Below are positions 1 through 7,004 of a stretch of 18,615 nucleotides of DNA, piece after piece. Below the pieces are notes generated by a model, which worked only from the letters and a program-made list of their open reading frames with translations, had not been told where the DNA came from and made no database searches. Position numbers and translations under genes: made by a program. The stretch is from Candidatus Uhrbacteria bacterium RIFOXYA2_FULL_40_9 (GTDB lineage: Bacteria; Patescibacteriota; Patescibacteriia; UBA9934; GWF2-40-263): the NCBI GenBank assembly GCA_001791615.1, contig MGEY01000021.1:1102-19716 (forward strand), given 5' to 3'. The number at the start of each line of letters is the position of its first letter. Positions within the stretch are counted from its first letter, which is position 1.

Positions 1-77
1 ATCCCGAGCGAGATTATAAATACCCCTGTCATCCCGAGCGAGATTATAAATACCCCTGTCATCCCGAGCGAGATTAT
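1..77. repeat. Tandem 30-bp repeat, left array
   Basis: Two identical 30-bp units (1-30 and 31-60) begin ATCCCGAGCGAG and end CCCCTGTC. A third partial unit (61-77) runs into the palindromic element at 57-150. The shared edge, TGTCATCCCGAGC, is the same edge used by the array at 9797-10027, but the inner part of the unit differs. The array may continue beyond the window start. The unit carries no open reading frame. Confidence 0.85.
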
Positions 78-150
78 CGTCGAGCCGAGGGATCTCGAGT
101 TATTTAAGTTTCTCCACTCGTCACTAGAAAACTCCTCAATCGAAATGACA
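57..150. mobile_element. Short palindromic-end (MITE/REP-like) element, copy 1
   Basis: The segment starts TGTCATCCCGAGCGAG and ends with an imperfect inverted copy closing in ATGACA, giving terminal inverted repeats of about 18 bp with a few mismatches. It has no coding capacity. A second copy at 10024-10118 is nearly identical. Its ends are also the edges of the neighbouring tandem units, so the tandem repeats may be derived from one element end. Calling it a non-autonomous mobile element is inference; no transposase is in the window. Confidence 0.5.
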
Positions 151-189
151 TGAATATTTTGTCTTCCGTTTAAATGAGAAAATCCTCCA

Positions 190-295
190 ACAAAACCGAC
201 CTATGTAGATCAGTTTTGTATACGGAATACCACTCATCCCGCACTCAGGCGGCTACCTCTTTACATTACCACTTACGTGCAATGTTTCCTGGTAT
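190..295 (-). ncRNA. Candidate structured RNA block, copy 1
   Basis: On the minus strand this block can form an outer stem ATACCA/TGGTAT (290-295 with 227-232), an inner stem around GCAC/GTGC (277-282 with 239-244), a third stem GTGGT/GCCGC (268-272 with 249-253), and a 12-bp hairpin (208-219 with 190-201, 6-nt loop). The second copy is at 10158-10267. Where the copies differ inside the third stem and the hairpin, the minus strand keeps pairing through G-U wobbles, while the plus strand would have A-C mismatches. This favours minus-strand RNA, in the direction of readthrough from tRNA-Arg. Its function is unknown, and it could also act as structured single-stranded DNA. Confidence 0.4.
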
Positions 296-304
296 TGGTA
301 TATG

Positions 305-325
305 AAAAAACGACCATTGTTGGTC
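305..325 (-). terminator. Terminator downstream of tRNA-Arg
   Basis: On the minus strand GACCA-ACAA-TGGTC is followed by G and six T (complement of 305-310). It lies about 140 nt past the end of tRNA-Arg and just ahead of the structured block, so the tRNA transcript may end here. The stem is short. Confidence 0.5.
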
Positions 326-420
326 ATTTCTATGTATAACTTTCTGAAAATTTTTTTGTCTAAACTAGTATAGTCAAATATATACAAAACACGATATGTT
401 TATTTTGCATGGGTGATTTA

Positions 421-436
421 TGTTTCACATGAAACA
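421..436. promoter_or_regulatory. parS-like ParB binding site
   Basis: The 16-mer TGTTTCACATGAAACA differs from the widespread bacterial parS sequence TGTTTCACGTGAAACA at one central base. The 7-bp arms are a perfect inverted repeat. It lies in non-coding DNA between tRNA-Arg and its likely terminator. In known systems ParB/Spo0J loads at such sites to organise origin segregation. No parA, parB or dnaA lies in the window, so the role rests on the match alone. Confidence 0.6.
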
Positions 437-463
437 GAATATATCATTTTCCATTTTCGTATG

Positions 464-539
464 TGGTGTCCCTGGAGGGACTTGAACCCCCATCTCGTCC
501 TTAGGAGAGACTTGCTCTATCCAGTTGAGCTACAGGGAC
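464..539 (-). tRNA. tRNA-Arg (anticodon CCT)
   Basis: The reverse complement folds as a complete cloverleaf. The acceptor stem is GTCCCTG/CAGGGAC with discriminator A and an encoded CCA. The D stem is GCTC/GAGC. The anticodon loop CTCCTAA reads CCT, for AGG codons. The T arm is GGGGG-TTCAAGT-CCCTC. The anticodon stem has one A-G mismatch at its outer pair and a wobble at its inner pair. It is transcribed away from rmuC. Confidence 0.95.
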
Positions 540-580
540 AGATTAGTGTCGTAAAATATAGACACAAACTTCAAAAAATC

Positions 581-589
581 TGCTATACT
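581..589 (+). promoter_or_regulatory. Probable extended -10 promoter of rmuC
   Basis: TGCTATACT is an extended -10 (TGn plus TATACT), placed about 48 nt ahead of the rmuC start codon. No good -35 lies at the normal distance; the extended -10 may compensate. Confidence 0.45.
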
Positions 590-602
590 TCAACAATATT
601 TA

Positions 603-631
603 ATCGTACTTGAGCTTATTTCTTACGTCAA
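603..631 (-). promoter_or_regulatory. Probable promoter of tRNA-Arg
   Basis: Minus-strand TTGACG (626-631), a 17-nt spacer and TACGAT (603-608) resemble a sigma-70 promoter (5/6 and 4/6 matches). It would start transcription about 57 nt ahead of the tRNA and lies back to back with the rmuC start. Confidence 0.45.
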
Positions 632-637
632 TCACTT

Positions 638-1762
638 ATGATTACTCAAACTACTTTTTTAATCTTCACTATAGTTATAATTCTTTCTTCTGTTATTGTT
701 TTCTTTATCTCAAAACACTTTTACAAAAAAAATGACAATTGTGATCCTAATTCTCTTCTGCATTCAATGAATGATTTACGTAAAGAAATACAGGAAACCA
801 CCAATCTTCAGAGAAAAGAAATTCAAGATCGTTTAGAATCCATGAACTATCAACTTACAAAAAGTGTCAACTCAAGTTCAGAAACACTCCAAAAACACTT
901 TCAACATACAGCTTCGATTGTTCGAGATGTCACAGAAAAATTAACAAAACTTGATGAAACAAACAAACAAGTACTCAATTTTTCAACTCAGCTTCAAAGC
1001 CTTGAAAACATTTTAAAAAATCCAAAACAACGTGGAATTTTGGGGGAATATTGGCTTGAAACACTCTTGAATCAAGTTCTTTCACCAGGGCAGTACAAAA
1101 TGCAGTACGATTTAGGAACAGATGAAAATACCGGGGCTAAATTAATTCCAGATGCTGTTATTTTCGTAAAAGACTTTATTGTGCCGATCGATGCAAAATT
1201 TTCGCTTGAAAACTATAATAAGATTGGACAAGAGAATGACATTGTGCGACGTGAACAACTGGAAAAGGAATTCAAATCTGATGTAAAGAAACGCATTGAT
1301 GAGACATCAAAGTATATTCAAACAGAGAAGGGGACAACAAACTTTGCTTTTATGTTTGTCCCTGCAGAAGGGGTTTATCACAACCTCATCACTTCAAATG
1401 TTGGATCTGTTCAAGTAAACACTAGAAACCTGATCGAGTATGCATTTGAAAAAGGAGTTATGATTGTTTCACCAACTTCATTTTTTGCCTACCTTCAAAC
1501 GGTTATTCTTGGACTTAAGGCTTTACAAATTGAAGATTCTGTCAAAGAAATTCAAATACAGGCTGAGTTGCTTATGCGTCATATGCGTGCCTATGAAGAA
1601 CATCACAACAGAGTGGGCAAACACTTAGAAACATCAGTTCGAGCCTATGCCGCAGCTACAAGTGAATTAAAAAAAATCGATAAAGATATTTACCGAATAA
1701 CAGATGGAGTTGTCGGAAAAGAACTAAACCCAGTTGATATTCAAGAAATAGCCACTGAATAA
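638..1762 (+). CDS. rmuC: DNA recombination protein RmuC
   Basis: The 374-residue protein has the RmuC layout. A single N-terminal membrane helix (about residues 5-27) is followed by a long charged coiled-coil region (about 40-125). The conserved nuclease-like domain then carries RGILGEYWLETLL, a PDAVIF stretch and VPIDAKFSLENY, which match the PD...DxK arrangement of PD-(D/E)XK folds. RmuC limits DNA rearrangements at inverted repeats in other bacteria. That suits a window with several inverted repeats, but no direct link is shown. The ATG at 638 has no clear Shine-Dalgarno and is the only start that keeps the membrane helix. A Fic-like gene remnant follows after 15 nt. Confidence 0.93.
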   Translation: MITQTTFLIFTIVIILSSVIVFFISKHFYKKNDNCDPNSLLHSMNDLRKEIQETTNLQRKEIQDRLESMNYQLTKSVNSSSETLQKHFQHTASIVRDVTEKLTKLDETNKQVLNFSTQLQSLENILKNPKQRGILGEYWLETLLNQVLSPGQYKMQYDLGTDENTGAKLIPDAVIFVKDFIVPIDAKFSLENYNKIGQENDIVRREQLEKEFKSDVKKRIDETSKYIQTEKGTTNFAFMFVPAEGVYHNLITSNVGSVQVNTRNLIEYAFEKGVMIVSPTSFFAYLQTVILGLKALQIEDSVKEIQIQAELLMRHMRAYEEHHNRVGKHLETSVRAYAAATSELKKIDKDIYRITDGVVGKELNPVDIQEIATE

Positions 1763-1777
1763 TATGACCCATTGATC

Positions 1778-2321
1778 ATGAATGATCTCTCCTTGAAATC
1801 TATGCGTATCTTGATTTCCCGGCTGATTTATCTATAAAAGATAAAGAGCTCATTCTTAAACAGTGTAAAATTCAAGATGCTTTGAGGGAAAGAGAAATCT
1901 TGGGATTTGCCTCCGCTTATCAAGAAGCAAAAGCATTGGCCAATAATCAAAAGACTCTTTTTTCACTTTCAGAAAAAAAAGTTGCTGATTTAATTCTACG
2001 CTGGGGAGAACTCATCGAATTAAGAAATAGTAAAGGATTACGCACAACAGAGGTTAATTTTCAAAATGGAAACGGAGCCTTACTTGCTTCACAAGTTCCT
2101 CGAGCAATGGAAATTATTTGTAAAATTTTTGCTGAATTCGATCAAAATGACCAAACAGAGTGACTCCAGATGAACTTTACAAAGAATTTGAAACAATTCA
2201 TCCACTTAAGGATGGAAATGGAAGGCTGGGGGATTTGCTTTGGAAATTGGCAAAAACACGTGAACAAAAAAGCTGGCCAAATGAATTGCCTCCTGATATT
2301 TCCCCAAAATTAGTTGAATAA
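1778..2321 (+). pseudogene. Fic-like protein, reading frame broken twice
   Basis: Three segments in different frames join into one plausible protein. ATG at 1778 begins MNDL. A second frame open from 1786 to 2163 reads LLEIYAYLDFPADLS and includes RTTEVNFQNGNGALL. A third frame from 2160 to 2321 carries ELYKEFETIHPLKDGNGRLG. The last piece contains HPLKDGNGR, which fits the Fic/Doc motif HPFx(D/E)GNGR; Fic enzymes transfer AMP or similar groups to target proteins. Both junctions need a -1 shift. The second can also be read as a translationally coupled pair, because GTG at 2160 overlaps the TGA stop (GTGA). The 1882-2163 piece has no ATG start of its own. Decay, sequencing error or recoding are all possible; decay seems likeliest. 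Confidence 0.6.
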
Positions 2322-2322
2322 C

Positions 2323-2350
2323 TTGACGTATTTCATCAAAAGGCTATAAT
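2323..2350 (+). promoter_or_regulatory. Promoter of rpsT
   Basis: TTGACG (2323-2328), a 16-nt spacer and a perfect TATAAT (2345-2350) form a strong sigma-70-type promoter. The -10 ends in an ATG at 2349 that would extend the rpsT frame, so that upstream ATG cannot be the start of the transcribed gene. Confidence 0.8.
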
Positions 2351-2393
2351 GCCGTCACGCTCCATTAAGGAACAACGCTCAACAGAAAAACCT

Positions 2394-2663
2394 ATGCCAA
2401 ATTTGGCAAATGCAAAAAAAGCACTACGTCAAAGTGAAAAACGTGCTCAAAGAAACAAAATCACAAAAGCTGAAATCAAATCTCTTAGTGTTAAATTAAG
2501 AAAAATGATTGATTCAGTGAATGTGACAGAAGCAGAAGAAACAGCAAAAATTCTCGGAAAAAAGCTTGATAAAGCTTGTGCAAAGGGAATCCTGAAACTG
2601 AATACGGTTGCACGAAACAAGAGTCGTTTTATGAAGAAACTCAATGCGATTAAAAAAGCATAA
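2394..2663 (+). CDS. rpsT: 30S ribosomal protein bS20
   Basis: The 89-residue basic protein begins MPNLANAKKALRQSEKR and ends in ARNKSRFMKKLNAIKKA, the typical S20 pattern. It is a small helical protein binding 16S rRNA in the 30S body. The start is ATG 2394, not the in-frame ATG at 2349, because 2349 sits inside the promoter -10 and family members begin MPN/MAN. The leader is roughly 38 nt and has no well-placed Shine-Dalgarno. The gene converges on holA over a shared terminator. Confidence 0.95.
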   Translation: MPNLANAKKALRQSEKRAQRNKITKAEIKSLSVKLRKMIDSVNVTEAEETAKILGKKLDKACAKGILKLNTVARNKSRFMKKLNAIKKA

Positions 2664-2692
2664 CAAAAATCCGGGTTTAGCCCGGATTTTTG
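2664..2692. terminator. Bidirectional terminator between rpsT and holA
   Basis: A 12-bp perfect stem (2664-2675 with 2681-2692) has a GC core CCGGG/CCCGG, a 5-nt loop and A/T runs on both flanks, so it can work for rpsT on the plus strand and holA on the minus strand. It starts directly after the rpsT stop codon and ends 3 nt before the holA stop. Confidence 0.9.
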
Positions 2693-2695
2693 TTT

Positions 2696-3676
2696 TTACT
2701 TATCGGTAAGAAGTTTTGCTGTGATGAAATCAACGGCAAGATCTGCTTGTATTTGGCCTGTCTTCATTTGATAATCAAAATCAAATAAAAGCTTATGGGT
2801 AGAAAGTAATTGATCTTGAGTAAATCCACGTACTTGTACAATCGCTTTACTTGCAACAAATGGATGAATTCCTAACTCTTTGGAAATAAGTTCTTTGGAT
2901 GCATATGGTTGTTTATCAAGAAACGCACGCACTCCTAACAATATCCGAACTTGTCGAGACAGCATACTCATCAAACGATATTCATTTGCACCTGACCACC
3001 GTTCTTCTTGAAGAAGACGCAAGGCCTCTTTTGATTGCTTTCTACTCACAGCTTCAATTAAAGAAAATATTTGTCCCTCGAAAGAAGCATGAACTAATTT
3101 ATCAACGGCTTGAAGATCAATTGGCTTTTTTTTTGAAAAAGCGATGAGTTTTTCGATTTCATGATGCATTTGCCAAAGATCAGAACCCACACGTTCAACA
3201 AGAGCCCGCAAAGCATGACGATCAATATTTCCTCCAAGAGATTGTACTTGTGTTTGAACCCATTTTACTAATTCATTTCCTTTTAATTCTTCAAAAGGAT
3301 AAAAATGAACATCTGCATATTCTTTCAATTTTTTAAAAAGAGATTTTTTCACTAAAATTTTTGATTCTGTTGATTCAACTAAAATAACAATGGTTGATTC
3401 TGGTGTGCGCGACAATCCTTCTTCCCATAATTTTTGAGTCTCTTTTTTTGTTGTGGCAATAAGATCATGGATTATCACCATGCGCTTCTTTGCCATAAAT
3501 GGAAAACTGCAAATTGATTGAATAATTTGTCCGTGATCTAATTTTGTTTTTCCTTCTTCAGGAAAAACAGAAGTATTCATTCCCGTTGGATCGTGTTTTT
3601 CTAGAAAAGCTTTTTTCATGAATTGCACTTTTTCAGAAACACGAAAGGAATCCTCACCGTAAATAAAAATAATCAT
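2696..3676 (-). CDS. holA: DNA polymerase III subunit delta
   Basis: The 326-residue protein starts MIIFIYGEDSFRVSEK, the usual opening of the delta-subunit AAA-like domain, and continues with a segment MVIIHDLI and the helical C-terminal collar region. Delta opens the beta sliding clamp as part of the clamp loader. Length is normal for the family. The start has no Shine-Dalgarno; a TAAAAT hexamer ends 9 nt upstream. The neighbour rpsT beside holA is a common bacterial arrangement, here convergent. Confidence 0.92.
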   Translation of the reverse strand: MIIFIYGEDSFRVSEKVQFMKKAFLEKHDPTGMNTSVFPEEGKTKLDHGQIIQSICSFPFMAKKRMVIIHDLIATTKKETQKLWEEGLSRTPESTIVILVESTESKILVKKSLFKKLKEYADVHFYPFEELKGNELVKWVQTQVQSLGGNIDRHALRALVERVGSDLWQMHHEIEKLIAFSKKKPIDLQAVDKLVHASFEGQIFSLIEAVSRKQSKEALRLLQEERWSGANEYRLMSMLSRQVRILLGVRAFLDKQPYASKELISKELGIHPFVASKAIVQVRGFTQDQLLSTHKLLFDFDYQMKTGQIQADLAVDFITAKLLTDK

Positions 3677-3685
3677 ACTGCCTCT

Positions 3686-3691
3686 ATTTTA
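3686..3691 (-). promoter_or_regulatory. -10 element of holA, possibly leaderless
   Basis: Minus-strand TAAAAT (5/6 match to TATAAT) ends 9 nt before the holA ATG, which would place the transcript start at or next to the start codon. The -35 region is poor (TGTTCG at 17-nt spacing). Confidence 0.4.
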
Positions 3692-3731
3692 CCTAATCGA
3701 GCTAGATCGAACAGTGCACAAGACGGGGATA

Positions 3732-3754
3732 AAAAACAGGAAATTAATGTTCCT
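3732..3754 (-). terminator. Weak terminator after polA
   Basis: The minus strand has AGGAA, a 7-nt loop and TTCCT, followed by G and a run of six T. Only 5 bp are paired, so readthrough from polA into holA is plausible. Confidence 0.4.
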
Positions 3755-3769
3755 ATTTTATTCTTTCTG

Positions 3770-6421
3770 TTACTTCTTCCATTTCTGCATTTCCCCCCAA
3801 TTATTTCCTATCTCAACATCCACAACCAAAGGAATATCAAAATTTGCGACCCCTTCCATCATTTCTTTTACCCCCCTAGCGACTTGATCAACAGCATCAT
3901 TGACAACTTCAAAGACAAGTTCGTCGTGTACCTGAAGCAACATTTTTGCAGGCCAACCACTTTTCTTCAGCCATCCTTCTGTTGCGATCATTGCTTTTTT
4001 CATTACATCTGCAGATGTTCCTTGAACAGGCATGTTGATTGCCATTCGCTCTGCAGTAGCCACAAGTTGTTGCACTCCAGAATGAATCTCTGGCAAATAT
4101 CGTCGACGCCCAAACAAACTCTCTACATACCCACGCTCATGCGCTTGAATTTTTGTTTCATCAAGATACTCTTTAATCGCATGGTGGATTTCAAAATAAC
4201 GTTCGATAAATCGCTTGGCCTCAGCCATGCTCATATTTGTTGATCGCGCTAACGCCCTAGGACCCATTCCATACAAAATTCCAAAGTTGATGGCTTTTGC
4301 GGCACGGCGTTGTTCAGAAGTTACTTCTTCTTCCGGGGTTTCCCACACCTCAGAAGCCGTTCTGCGATGAATGTCTGCCCCATCTAAAAAAGCACTAATA
4401 AATGGCTTATCTTTCGCAATCACTGAAACAATTCGTAATTCAATTTGCGAATAATCCGCAGAAAGTAATTTTTTTCCTCGTCCAGAAACAAAAGCTTTTC
4501 GAATTTCATTTCCAAGATCTGTACGAATTGGAATGTTTTGTAAGTTTGGATCAGAAGAACTTAATCGCCCTGTAGATGTCACCGTCTGATTATAAGAAGT
4601 GTGAATACGCCCATCTTTTTCCACAAGCTTTGGCAAACTTTCTGCATAGGTTGATTGAAGTTTCGCCAATTCTCGATATTCACTAATAAGAGGAATAATC
4701 TTGTGTTCTTCCCACAATTTTTCTAATTCAGGCGCTGCTGTGGAATATCCTGTTTGTGTTTTTTTGATCCCTTTTGTCGGTAAATCGAGTTTTTCAAAGA
4801 GAATCTCCGCAAGTTGCGAGGGGGAATTGATGTTCACGTGCTTTCCTGCAAGTTGCGTAATCTGCTTTGTCAGGCTTTCTAATTGTGTTTTCAATTTTTT
4901 TGAAAAAATCCCCAAAGCCTTTACATCAAGCTCAATCCCAACCTGTTCCATTTCAAATAATATTTTCACAAGTGGCATTTCAATGTCCCAAACCACTTTT
5001 TGCATTTCAAGTTTCGTCAGCTCCATAAGCATAGAGTCTGCTATCTGCGGAAAAAGGGAAATCATCTTCCCAAGCCGCAAATAATCCTTTTCTGTTGCAA
5101 ATCCCTGAGGAACATCTGATGATTGATGAGGAAAATACTTTTTCACCACTTCATCTAATTCATGCGCACGTGAACCTGCATGAAGCAAGTATGATCCAAT
5201 TTGAAGATCAAAACACTTTGACTCAATTTCCCAATCTGTTACATGGAATAATTGCTTCAAATCATGTGTGATAATCAATTTTGCTTTTTTTAAAAATGTT
5301 TGAATAGCAAATAATTGTTCTTTTGATGGATTGGGAAGAATAATGGTGTATATTCCATCAGAAAGTCCTACAGCCGCAAGTGTTGCTCCAAACAAATCAG
5401 CTGCTTGTGTGGCAATAAAAATCCCTATTTTTTCCAAAGAAAGATTTTCACATTCCTCTTTCAGAGTTGATGCGCGCACAATAACTATCCCTTGTTTTTT
5501 TGTTTCTTTTTCAAGAGCTTGCATTGTTTCAGAAGGAGGTGGGGGGACAACAGTATGTTTGCGCAAAAGAGAACGAAACTCTAACTTTTGAAATAGTTGT
5601 TTTAGTACTTTTTCATTTGGCGCGCTCATTTTTGCAGAAGAAAATCGAAATGAAAGAGGAACATCTTGTACAATTGTCACCAGACGTTTTGAATCTTCTG
5701 CAACCTTCTTTTGATCTTCAAGTTTTTTTGCAAATTTCGCTTCGATCTTTCCTTGTTCGAGTGCTGTATAGATTTCCTTAATAGAACCAAAATCTTGCAC
5801 TAGTGTTGTGGCTGTTTTTTCTCCAATTCCTGCAACTCCAGGAATATTATCTGAAGGATCACCACGCAAAGCTTTGTAATCAATAAGTTGTTCTGGAGAC
5901 AAACCATAACGTTCTTTCACAGCGTTTCTATCATATTCCTTTATTTCTGAAATACCTTTTTTGAAAGTCACCACAGAAACAGACTCGTTTACAAGTTGAA
6001 GAGCATCGAGATCACCGGTCACAATATAGGTCTTCATTTCTTTTAAAGAAGCCTTCTTTGCAAGTGTCCCAATCACATCATCTGCTTCAAACCCCTTCGC
6101 ACTTAATGAAGGAATCCCATATGCAACAAGAATATCTTGAATGATTGGGATTTGATCATAAAGCTCCTGCTCTTTTTCTGCTCGATGTGCTTTGTAATCA
6201 GCATATTCCTCATGACGAAATGTTTTTCCTTTCAAATCCCAAGCAACCGCCATAAAGGTTGGTTGATAGGCTTCTAACATTTTTTCTAAAATCATCGTGA
6301 AACCATAAGCCGCATTTACGACAGTTCCGTCTTGTGTGGTAAGTGGAGGAATGGCATGCCAAGCACGATGCAACAAGGCATTCCCATCTAAAACTAAAAA
6401 AATCTCTTTTTTCTTTGTCAT
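3770..6421 (-). CDS. polA: DNA polymerase I with inactive proofreading domain
   Basis: The 883-residue protein has three parts. Residues about 1-290 are the 5'-3' exonuclease (FEN) domain, with LVLDGNALLHRAWH near the start and GFEADDVIGTLA in the middle. Residues about 310-480 occupy the place of the 3'-5' exonuclease domain. The acidic DxE motif of Klenow is replaced by a stretch reading IGIFIATQAADLF, and the later motif reads HDLKQLF, so catalysis there is very unlikely. The remainder is the family A polymerase: motif A DYSQIEL (about 656), motif B RRAAKAINFGILYG (about 705) and motif C VHDELV (831). It should act in gap filling and primer removal without proofreading. The start at 6421 follows a -10-like hexamer by 8 nt. 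Confidence 0.96.
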   Translation of the reverse strand: MTKKKEIFLVLDGNALLHRAWHAIPPLTTQDGTVVNAAYGFTMILEKMLEAYQPTFMAVAWDLKGKTFRHEEYADYKAHRAEKEQELYDQIPIIQDILVAYGIPSLSAKGFEADDVIGTLAKKASLKEMKTYIVTGDLDALQLVNESVSVVTFKKGISEIKEYDRNAVKERYGLSPEQLIDYKALRGDPSDNIPGVAGIGEKTATTLVQDFGSIKEIYTALEQGKIEAKFAKKLEDQKKVAEDSKRLVTIVQDVPLSFRFSSAKMSAPNEKVLKQLFQKLEFRSLLRKHTVVPPPPSETMQALEKETKKQGIVIVRASTLKEECENLSLEKIGIFIATQAADLFGATLAAVGLSDGIYTIILPNPSKEQLFAIQTFLKKAKLIITHDLKQLFHVTDWEIESKCFDLQIGSYLLHAGSRAHELDEVVKKYFPHQSSDVPQGFATEKDYLRLGKMISLFPQIADSMLMELTKLEMQKVVWDIEMPLVKILFEMEQVGIELDVKALGIFSKKLKTQLESLTKQITQLAGKHVNINSPSQLAEILFEKLDLPTKGIKKTQTGYSTAAPELEKLWEEHKIIPLISEYRELAKLQSTYAESLPKLVEKDGRIHTSYNQTVTSTGRLSSSDPNLQNIPIRTDLGNEIRKAFVSGRGKKLLSADYSQIELRIVSVIAKDKPFISAFLDGADIHRRTASEVWETPEEEVTSEQRRAAKAINFGILYGMGPRALARSTNMSMAEAKRFIERYFEIHHAIKEYLDETKIQAHERGYVESLFGRRRYLPEIHSGVQQLVATAERMAINMPVQGTSADVMKKAMIATEGWLKKSGWPAKMLLQVHDELVFEVVNDAVDQVARGVKEMMEGVANFDIPLVVDVEIGNNWGEMQKWKK

Positions 6422-6429
6422 ACAGCTCT

Positions 6430-6458
6430 ATGGTACGAGTTTTTCGCTCTCTCGTCTA
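6430..6458 (-). promoter_or_regulatory. Probable polA promoter, near-leaderless
   Basis: Minus-strand TAGACG (6453-6458), a 17-nt spacer and TACCAT (6430-6435) match the sigma-70 boxes at 4/6 each. Only 8 nt separate the -10 from the ATG, and no Shine-Dalgarno is present. Confidence 0.4.
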
Positions 6459-6460
6459 AC

Positions 6461-6483
6461 AAAAAAACACCCTTTCGAGTGTT
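6461..6483 (-). terminator. Terminator of the 6482-6943 gene
   Basis: The minus strand has AACACTC-GAAA-GGGTGTT (one T-G pair, GNRA loop) followed by a T run complementary to 6461-6467. The hairpin overlaps the stop codon of the gene it ends. Confidence 0.85.
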
Positions 6484-6943
6484 AGGAGCTAAAAGGTTCG
6501 TATTGACGGGAAGGGAGTCCGCCACAACGACTGAGTTCACTAAAATGAGGACGTTCCTTGCGTTCAGCACCAAAAGAATCATGAAGAAAACGGATCAGGG
6601 TGATGAGATCATCATTATCATGCACATTAAAGGCAATGATTTCGCCAGCATATGGACCGTCTTTTGCAGGAATTTGAGAAATACGGCCCCGACAACGGCT
6701 ATCAAGATCACGTCTTCCATAAGAACTGATGGGCATCTCTAAACGAACATACCAAAAAACTGATTTTCTGATGAACATCGCGAATCCATACTCAAAGGCA
6801 ATGGCTCCAATGAGTTGAGATTGTACAGATGCTGCAGAAAGAGGAGTGACCCCGATAGAACGAACACCAAAACGTTGAAGTTCAAGCATTACTTGTCCGG
6901 TTGCTGCTCCTATAGAAAGGCCGGTAAGCTCCAGAAAAGGCAT
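6482..6943 (-). CDS. Unknown 153-residue protein
   Basis: I do not recognise the family. The protein starts MPFLELTGLSIGAATGQVML and has an alternating hydrophobic pattern (GAIAFEYGFAMFIRKS) typical of a soluble alpha/beta fold, with no clear membrane helix and no metal motif. Translation is well supported: AAGGAGG lies a few nt ahead of the ATG at 6943, a TTGACA promoter lies upstream and a terminator hairpin closes the gene. It is downstream of the TrmB-like gene on the same strand but has its own promoter. Confidence 0.7.
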   Translation of the reverse strand: MPFLELTGLSIGAATGQVMLELQRFGVRSIGVTPLSAASVQSQLIGAIAFEYGFAMFIRKSVFWYVRLEMPISSYGRRDLDSRCRGRISQIPAKDGPYAGEIIAFNVHDNDDLITLIRFLHDSFGAERKERPHFSELSRCGGLPSRQYEPFSS

Positions 6944-6972
6944 GAGATCCTCCTTGGAAAAGAACTACATTT

Positions 6973-7000
6973 AGCTTACAGGGGAGATAAAAAGTGTCAA
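6973..7000 (-). promoter_or_regulatory. Promoter of the 6482-6943 gene
   Basis: A perfect minus-strand TTGACA (6995-7000) is followed after 16 nt by TAAGCT (6973-6978). The -10 is weak, but the same hexamer is used ahead of the lipoprotein gene at 16619. Confidence 0.45.
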
Positions 7001-7004
7001 TATT

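Noticed and set aside
190..295. Integron attC site or hammerhead ribozyme
   Set aside because: I found no RYYYAAC/GTTRRRY ends as in attC, and no CUGAUGA core as in hammerheads.
413..613. 66-residue open frame over tRNA-Arg
   Set aside because: It runs across a complete tRNA gene on the other strand and has no ribosome site; it is a chance frame.
2349..2393. Longer N-terminus for bS20 from ATG 2349
   Set aside because: That ATG shares bases with the perfect TATAAT box and could not be in the transcript; the family starts at MPNLANAKK.
3623..4243. 206-residue plus-strand open frame
   Set aside because: It lies antisense to the 3' end of polA and the 5' end of holA, both certain genes, and its composition reflects them.
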